64,000 nucleotides of DNA from an uncultured Treponema sp. (GTDB lineage Bacteria > Spirochaetota > Spirochaetia > Treponematales > Treponemataceae): positions 124,001 through 188,000 of the forward strand of contig CAMCRZ010000001.1 of assembly GCA_945877425.1 (NCBI GenBank). The letters run 5' to 3'. This document shows, piece by piece, positions 59,482 through 64,000 of the stretch. A model generated the notes under the pieces. It saw only the letters and a list, made by a program, of their open reading frames with translations. It ran no database searches and was not told where the DNA came from. Position numbers and translations under genes: made by a program. The first letter of the stretch is position 1. Each line of letters starts with the position of its first letter.

Positions 59482-61587
59482 TTATTTGCTCTGTTCTTCC
59501 ACTGCATCAATGTAAGAAAGATTAAGGCGTCCCATTTTGTCCACTTCAAGAAGCTTAACAGGAACCTGCTGACCTTCTTTAAGAACATCAGTTACTTTTT
59601 CTACACGCTGACGGCTAAGCTTTGAAATGTGGCAGAGACCTTCTTTTCCAGGAAGGATTTCAATAAATGCACCAAAGTCCATTATGCGCTTAACAGTTCC
59701 GTTGTAAACAGTTCCTACTTCAGGATCTTCGCAAATGCCTTTAATTGCAGCTTTTGCAGCATCAGTTGATTTGCCTGTTTTTCCGTAAATTGTAACAGTT
59801 CCGTCATCATCAGTGTTGATTGTAACGCCGTACTGTGAGCACAATGCCTTTACATTTTTTCCGCCAGGTCCGATAAGTGCACCAATCTTATCAACAGCAA
59901 TTTTCATTGTATCGATTTTTGGAGCGTAAGGGCTTATTGGCTGCGGCTTGTTAATGCACTGTTCCATAATGTTAAGGATATGTTCACGACCACGCTTTGC
60001 CTGATCAAGTGCCTGCTTCATGATTTTCATAGAAACACCGGCAATTTTAATATCCATCTGGAAACCTGTAATACCGTCATGAGTTCCTGCAACTTTAAAA
60101 TCCATGTCACCAAGGTGATCTTCTTCACCAAGAATATCAGAAAGGATTGCGTAATGTCCGTATGGATTGTCACCTTCAGGTTCAGTAATAAGACCCATTG
60201 CAATACCCGCAACCATTTTCTTCATTGGAACGCCTGCAGCTAAAAGTGAAAGACATCCGCCGCAAGTAGAAGCCTGAGAAGATGAACCGTTACTTTCCAT
60301 GATTTCTGAAACAACACGGATTGTGTAAGGGAATTCATCACGGCTAGGAATCATAGGAGCAAGGGAACGGCGTGCAAGGTTACCGTGACCAATTTCACGT
60401 CTTCCTGTAGTAAGCTTTCCAACTTCGCCAACTGAATATGGAGGGAAATTGTAATGAAGGATAAAGTTTTCGCTTCTGTCTCCTTCAATATCATCGTAAA
60501 CCTGTTCATCCATTGCAGTTCCTAAAGTTGTAATTGCAAGAGACTGAGTTTCTCCACGAGTAAAAAGTGCACTTCCATGAGGGCGAGGCAAAACGTTTAC
60601 TTCACAAGTAATAGGGCGTATATCTTCTGTACCGCGTCCGTCAATGCGAAGGCCTTCATTAAGAATACTTGAACGAAGCAAATTGTACTGAATGTCATCA
60701 AATAAAGTATCAAAAAGCTTAGCCTGAACAGGATCTTCAAGCTGTTCTGCATAATGTTCTGCAACCTGCTTCTTTACGTTATTAACTGCTTCACTGCGGG
60801 CCATTTTGCCTTTAAGGAAACAGGCTGTTTTCATAAGCGGAGTTGCTTCTGCTTCAATTGCATCTTTGTTTGCAAGTTCAACATTTAAAGGTGCAAGAGG
60901 AAGCTTTTCTTTTCCTGCAAGCTTAATTAAATCTTCCTGAAGAAGACACATATCTGTAATGAATTCCTGAGCTTTTTCCAAAGCACCAAGCATTACTTCT
61001 TCACTAACTTCATTAGCACCGCCTTCAACCATTGTAAATCCGTCTTTTGTACCGGCAACAACAATTTCAAGCTGAACTTTTTCCATCTGATCGTAAGTTG
61101 GATTGATAACATATTCTCCGTCAATGTAACCTACACGGCAAGCTGCAACAGGTCCATGGAACGGAATGTCTGAAATAGAAACTGCAGCTGAAGAAGCAAT
61201 AACTGCAAGAATGTCCGGAGTATTTACGCCATCAATAGAAACACAAGTAGGAACTATCTGAATTTCACGACCAAATGCCGGTTCAAATAAAGGGCGCATA
61301 GGACGGTCAATAAGACGGCTTACAAGAATTTCCTTATCCTTAGGGCGACCTTCTCTTTTTACAAATCCACCTGGAATTTTTCCTGCTGCATAAAATTTTT
61401 CGTTATACTCAACTGTAACAGGAACAAAATCAAGACCTTCTTTTACTTCGTGAGATGCACAAACAGTTGCAATAATTGAAGTTCCGCCAATCTGAGCGTA
61501 AACACAACCGTTTGCCTGTTTTCCAATTTTTCCAGTTTCAAGAATGAGTTCCTGGTCACCAATTTTACGTGTAACTCTTTGTACCAT
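59482..61587 (-). CDS. pnp: Polyribonucleotide nucleotidyltransferase (PNPase)
   Basis: PNPase degrades RNA 3' to 5' using phosphate. The 701-residue protein has two RNase PH cores ([34 protein letters not shown] region and [23 protein letters not shown]), [13 protein letters not shown] in the second active site, a KH domain ([13 protein letters not shown]) and an S1 domain ([29 protein letters not shown]). AAGAGG precedes the ATG. It follows rpsO, the usual order. Confidence 0.98.
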   Translation of the reverse strand: MVQRVTRKIGDQELILETGKIGKQANGCVYAQIGGTSIIATVCASHEVKEGLDFVPVTVEYNEKFYAAGKIPGGFVKREGRPKDKEILVSRLIDRPMRPLFEPAFGREIQIVPTCVSIDGVNTPDILAVIASSAAVSISDIPFHGPVAACRVGYIDGEYVINPTYDQMEKVQLEIVVAGTKDGFTMVEGGANEVSEEVMLGALEKAQEFITDMCLLQEDLIKLAGKEKLPLAPLNVELANKDAIEAEATPLMKTACFLKGKMARSEAVNNVKKQVAEHYAEQLEDPVQAKLFDTLFDDIQYNLLRSSILNEGLRIDGRGTEDIRPITCEVNVLPRPHGSALFTRGETQSLAITTLGTAMDEQVYDDIEGDRSENFILHYNFPPYSVGEVGKLTTGRREIGHGNLARRSLAPMIPSRDEFPYTIRVVSEIMESNGSSSQASTCGGCLSLLAAGVPMKKMVAGIAMGLITEPEGDNPYGHYAILSDILGEEDHLGDMDFKVAGTHDGITGFQMDIKIAGVSMKIMKQALDQAKRGREHILNIMEQCINKPQPISPYAPKIDTMKIAVDKIGALIGPGGKNVKALCSQYGVTINTDDDGTVTIYGKTGKSTDAAKAAIKGICEDPEVGTVYNGTVKRIMDFGAFIEILPGKEGLCHISKLSRQRVEKVTDVLKEGQQVPVKLLEVDKMGRLNLSYIDAVEEQSK

Positions 61588-61714
61588 AATTTCCTCTTAA
61601 ATCTTATAATTCTTTTTTTGTTCTTTTTCTTTTGAAAGCAATTCTTATGCAAATGAAATACTTTCATGGCACTTCCGTTTGAACAGCCGGAACACCATTG
61701 TTCTTAGAATCAAA

Positions 61715-61759
61715 GCAAAAAACACAAATGGCAGCCTGAATAAAAAACTCAAGCTGCCA
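61715..61759 (-). terminator. Terminator or attenuator between rpsO and pnp
   Basis: Minus strand: TGGCAGC pairs with GCTGCCA over a ~17-nt loop, followed by TTTGTGTTTTTT. It lies 12 nt past the rpsO stop. The rest of the gap (61588-61714) shows no further clear element. Confidence 0.65.
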
Positions 61760-61771
61760 CTTAAGTAAATT

Positions 61772-62041
61772 TTACTTACGAATACCAAGTTCCTTGATAA
61801 GTGCGCGGTAACCTTCAAGGTTTGTACGCTGAAGATACTTTAACATCTTGCGGCGTGAACCAACAACCTTAAGAAGTGCACGTGAAGCACCAGCATCTTT
61901 TGGGAAAGCCTTGCAGTGTGCAGTAAGCTGTTTAATGCGTTCTGTGAGCAATGCAATCTGAACCCTTGAGTTTCCGGTGTCATTAGCGTTTGCACCGAAT
62001 TTTCCTACAACTGAAGCAGTTGTTTCTTTTGTAAGTGCCAT
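61772..62041 (-). CDS. rpsO: 30S ribosomal protein S15
   Basis: The 89-residue protein has the S15 pattern: GNSRVQIALLTERIKQLTAHCKAFPKD and GSRRKMLKYLQRTNLEGYRALIKELGIRK. It binds 16S rRNA early in 30S assembly. AAGGAG lies 5 nt before the ATG. The 72-nt upstream gap contains CAGCCGGCTG and other inverted pairs and might form an autoregulatory leader. Confidence 0.98.
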   Translation of the reverse strand: MALTKETTASVVGKFGANANDTGNSRVQIALLTERIKQLTAHCKAFPKDAGASRALLKVVGSRRKMLKYLQRTNLEGYRALIKELGIRK

Positions 62042-62113
62042 AACTTACTCCTTATATTTTCCTGCGTTCCGTGAAACCTAGCAGCCGGCTGGCATTCCAT
62101 GCTCCAGGCAACA

Positions 62114-64000
62114 TTAGATTTTAGCAGGAATAAAATTTATTGTCCTTACCCGTCTGGCAGCATTTTCTGAAGGAAGAAGAAGCTTTATTTTTCCGCCTTC
62201 AACTGCACACAGAGTATGCAAAGTATTCAGATTTTTTTCGTTAGAAACATTTTCTGAACCGGACATTATTGCCACAACATTATAATTTCCTTCGCTAAGC
62301 AAAACCTGCGAAGAACTGCACTCACCTTCAAACCATCTCATTCCGTCTTTTTCACAGCAGCCGGAAAGTGTAAACCTAATTTCCGAACAGTCATAAGAAA
62401 AAGGCCGCAGAAGCATTTTCTGGACAAGCGCAAAATCACCGTTTTTAACTGCATCCCTTATTCTGGAAGAACTTACTTTTTTTCCTTCAAGAATTACATC
62501 CTGAATTTCAGAAAGATAAAACCCTTTGTTTCCAGCAAGAAGGGCAAGTTCTTTCATAGTTAGATTACCGCCACTTTCGCCTTTATAGCCGCAGTTAAAG
62601 TCTTTTCCTTCAGCAAGAAATTTCATTCCGCAGACATCAACTAAAGTGTCTATAAAATCTTCACCCTTGATTTTACTGAAATCATCAGAAAAGTCAATTA
62701 CAACGGCAAAGTCAAGGTTTTTCTCCTTTAAGATTTTAAGCTTTTGTTTTAAAGTTGTAACTTCTCCAGCTGATTTTTTACAGGAAGAACTGAAAGTAAC
62801 AACGCCTTTAGCAAAATCATTCTGCTGCAAAACTGAATCAATCAAAGCCTGATGACCTATGTGAATGCCGTCAAATTTTCCCACAGTTAAAGCAGTACCT
62901 TTCTTTTTCCATTCAAGAGGAAAATCCCTGCTTTGAATTTGAGTCCATGAAAAAACAGGAAGTTCTGCAGGTTCGCTTTTAAATGGCGGCACAACAAAAC
63001 CGTAGAAAAGCCTTCCGTCTCTTTTCTGGATAATTCCTGCAAATTTACCGCTTTCATAAAAAACAGCAATTTCTTTTTCAGCACAGAATTCATTTTTTTC
63101 AGGAAGAAGATTTTCCATTCTGGAAAACATTTTTCCCTGTAAAGGCCTTCCGTTTAAATAAGAATTTTTCCACTCTTCACGTAAAGTGCTGCTTTCAAAT
63201 CCGCATAAAGCTGCAAGCTCAGGAGTAAAAGTCAGAAAATGCGAACGGATATCAATTAAACTGCTGTCACTGTCTTTCTTTTTTTCGTTTTTGTTAAGCG
63301 CAATGATTTTTTCTTTTTCAATGCATTTTTCTATTGTAAATTCATCAAGTGAAGAAAAACAGGCTGCATCTTCTAGGCTGAAAGGTCCTATTTTTGTACG
63401 GCGCAATGCAGTAAGGTAAGCACAAGTGCCTAAAGACTGAGCAATATCCCTTGCAAGTGCACGAATGTACGTTCCCTTTGAACAGGTTATTTCCACAAGA
63501 GCATAGCTTAAACCGCTGCCTTCATCTTCCTTAAAGTCAATAAGTTCATTTTTGTAGATAAAAACCTGACGCACTTCCATTTCAACTTTCTTGCCTTCAC
63601 GGACAAGTTCGCTAGAACGTTTTCCGTCAACGTGAATTGCCGAATAAACCGGCGGAACCTGCAGAAGAGTGCCTGTAAATTTACCGAGAGCCGACTGAAC
63701 CTGTTCTTTTGAAACAGATTTTCCTTTTTCAGTTACAATACCTGTAGGATCTAAAGTGTCAGTTGTTTTACCAAAGCAAATTACTGCCCTGTAAGTTTTA
63801 GTAAATGACGTTATATGCGAAACTAAATGAGTAAGTGAGCCGCTTAAAACTACAAGGAGACCTTCTGCAAAAGAATCAAGAGTTCCGGTGTGACCTACTT
63901 TTTCTGTGCCTATTGCGTGCTTTATGCTCCACAATGAAGAAAAGCTTGTCAAGCCGGAATTCTTTGCGTAAAGGATTATGCCTGAAGGTGTTTTTTTACT
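62114..64000 (-). CDS. TruB pseudouridine synthase fused to an FAD synthetase (RibF-type) domain; 5' end outside window
   Basis: The frame is open to the window edge: upstream of the TTG at 63952 lies SGIILYAKNSGLTSF, the TruB N-terminus, so the start is off-window. The TruB part (visible residues ~1-340) has KVGHTGTLDSFAEG (catalytic Asp), YSAIHVDGKR and SKGTYIRALARDI. After a ~30-residue link, an FAD synthetase domain follows: TVGKFDGIHIGHQAL, EGKDFNCGYKG and VSSSRIRDAVKNGDF. The last ~90 residues sit where riboflavin kinase should be but lack the GRxLGFPTAN motif. TruB makes pseudouridine-55 in tRNA; the second part adenylates FMN. Confidence 0.85.
   Translation of the reverse strand, partial: SKKTPSGIILYAKNSGLTSFSSLWSIKHAIGTEKVGHTGTLDSFAEGLLVVLSGSLTHLVSHITSFTKTYRAVICFGKTTDTLDPTGIVTEKGKSVSKEQVQSALGKFTGTLLQVPPVYSAIHVDGKRSSELVREGKKVEMEVRQVFIYKNELIDFKEDEGSGLSYALVEITCSKGTYIRALARDIAQSLGTCAYLTALRRTKIGPFSLEDAACFSSLDEFTIEKCIEKEKIIALNKNEKKKDSDSSLIDIRSHFLTFTPELAALCGFESSTLREEWKNSYLNGRPLQGKMFSRMENLLPEKNEFCAEKEIAVFYESGKFAGIIQKRDGRLFYGFVVPPFKSEPAELPVFSWTQIQSRDFPLEWKKKGTALTVGKFDGIHIGHQALIDSVLQQNDFAKGVVTFSSSCKKSAGEVTTLKQKLKILKEKNLDFAVVIDFSDDFSKIKGEDFIDTLVDVCGMKFLAEGKDFNCGYKGESGGNLTMKELALLAGNKGFYLSEIQDVILEGKKVSSSRIRDAVKNGDFALVQKMLLRPFSYDCSEIRFTLSGCCEKDGMRWFEGECSSSQVLLSEGNYNVVAIMSGSENVSNEKNLNTLHTLCAVEGGKIKLLLPSENAARRVRTINFIPAKI

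Noticed and set aside
62042..62113. S15 autoregulatory pseudoknot upstream of rpsO
   Set aside because: Inverted pairs (CAGCCGGCTG, CTGG/CCAG) exist, but I could not build a convincing structure resembling a described S15 leader; noted in the rpsO entry only.
1..64000. tRNA, rRNA, tmRNA, SRP RNA, 6S RNA or CRISPR array
   Set aside because: No cloverleaf, rRNA-like conserved blocks or regularly spaced repeats were seen on reading the intergenic regions; a covariance-model scan would be needed to exclude small RNAs.

Overview
The window is low-GC chromosomal DNA that looks like a host-associated Treponema (Spirochaetota). Pointers to this are a pair of FlaA-type periplasmic flagellar sheath proteins next to a class II fructose-bisphosphate aldolase, an mraZ-rsmH-ftsL-murF-ftsW-ftsQ-ftsA-ftsZ cluster lacking ftsI/murE/mraY/murD/murG/murC, and the following xer, dprA, topA, xer and hslVU genes. 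The order resembles that of other treponemes from memory; I could not run a search. Coding density is high, no gap exceeds 300 bp, and I saw no rRNA, tRNA, CRISPR array, insertion sequence or prophage.

Layout. 1-6.7 kb: end of an unknown gene, an M28-type peptidase and an RNA-binding RRM protein, an adenosine-deaminase-like enzyme, a GH2 beta-glycosidase and glyA. 6.8-22.8 kb: one long minus-strand block running mraZ through ftsZ (division and wall synthesis), then xer, a TPR lipoprotein, dprA, topA, a second xer, hslV and hslU. 22.9-28.4 kb: an uncharacterised nuclease-fold candidate, two FlaA-like genes, fba and an Ig-domain lipoprotein. 28.6-32.4 kb: a GH3 enzyme, an RNA m5C methyltransferase and a GAF/HD-GYP phosphodiesterase. 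32.4-34.8 kb: infC-rpmI-rplT followed by a coiled-coil gene, zapA and a YaiI-family gene. 34.9-38.4 kb: a membrane protein with an acidic tail, a short-chain dehydrogenase and a nicotinate phosphoribosyltransferase. 38.5-43.6 kb: a signalling cassette on the minus strand (FHA protein, metallophosphatase, membrane Ser/Thr kinase, SLC13/ArsB-type permease, winged-helix regulator). 43.9-46.0 kb: a PurO-like IMP cyclohydrolase, a reverse rubrerythrin behind two Fur-family boxes, a Fur/PerR regulator and a TrpR-like regulator. 46.2-52.4 kb: an overlapping trio of CsgG/LpoB-like coiled-coil protein, CapA-like lipoprotein and DEAH helicase. 52.4-64 kb (minus): HEAT-repeat protein, tgt, lptG-lptF, dut, M16 peptidase, pnp, rpsO and a truB-ribF fusion cut by the window end.

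The most notable observations are: (i) a recurrent promoter architecture in which a -10 hexamer lies only 6-7 nt before an ATG with no Shine-Dalgarno, predicting leaderless mRNAs for at least six genes; (ii) four 10-bp-phased repeats at the mraZ start that fit an MraZ autoregulatory operator; (iii) two 7-1-7 Fur-family boxes on the reverse rubrerythrin promoter with the likely regulator gene just downstream; (iv) a TruB pseudouridine synthase fused in frame to an FAD-synthetase domain whose riboflavin-kinase part looks degenerate; (v) the FHA/phosphatase/kinase/permease/regulator cassette; and (vi) GC-rich intergenic islands sharing a degenerate 20-bp core. Function assignments rest on motifs read by eye.
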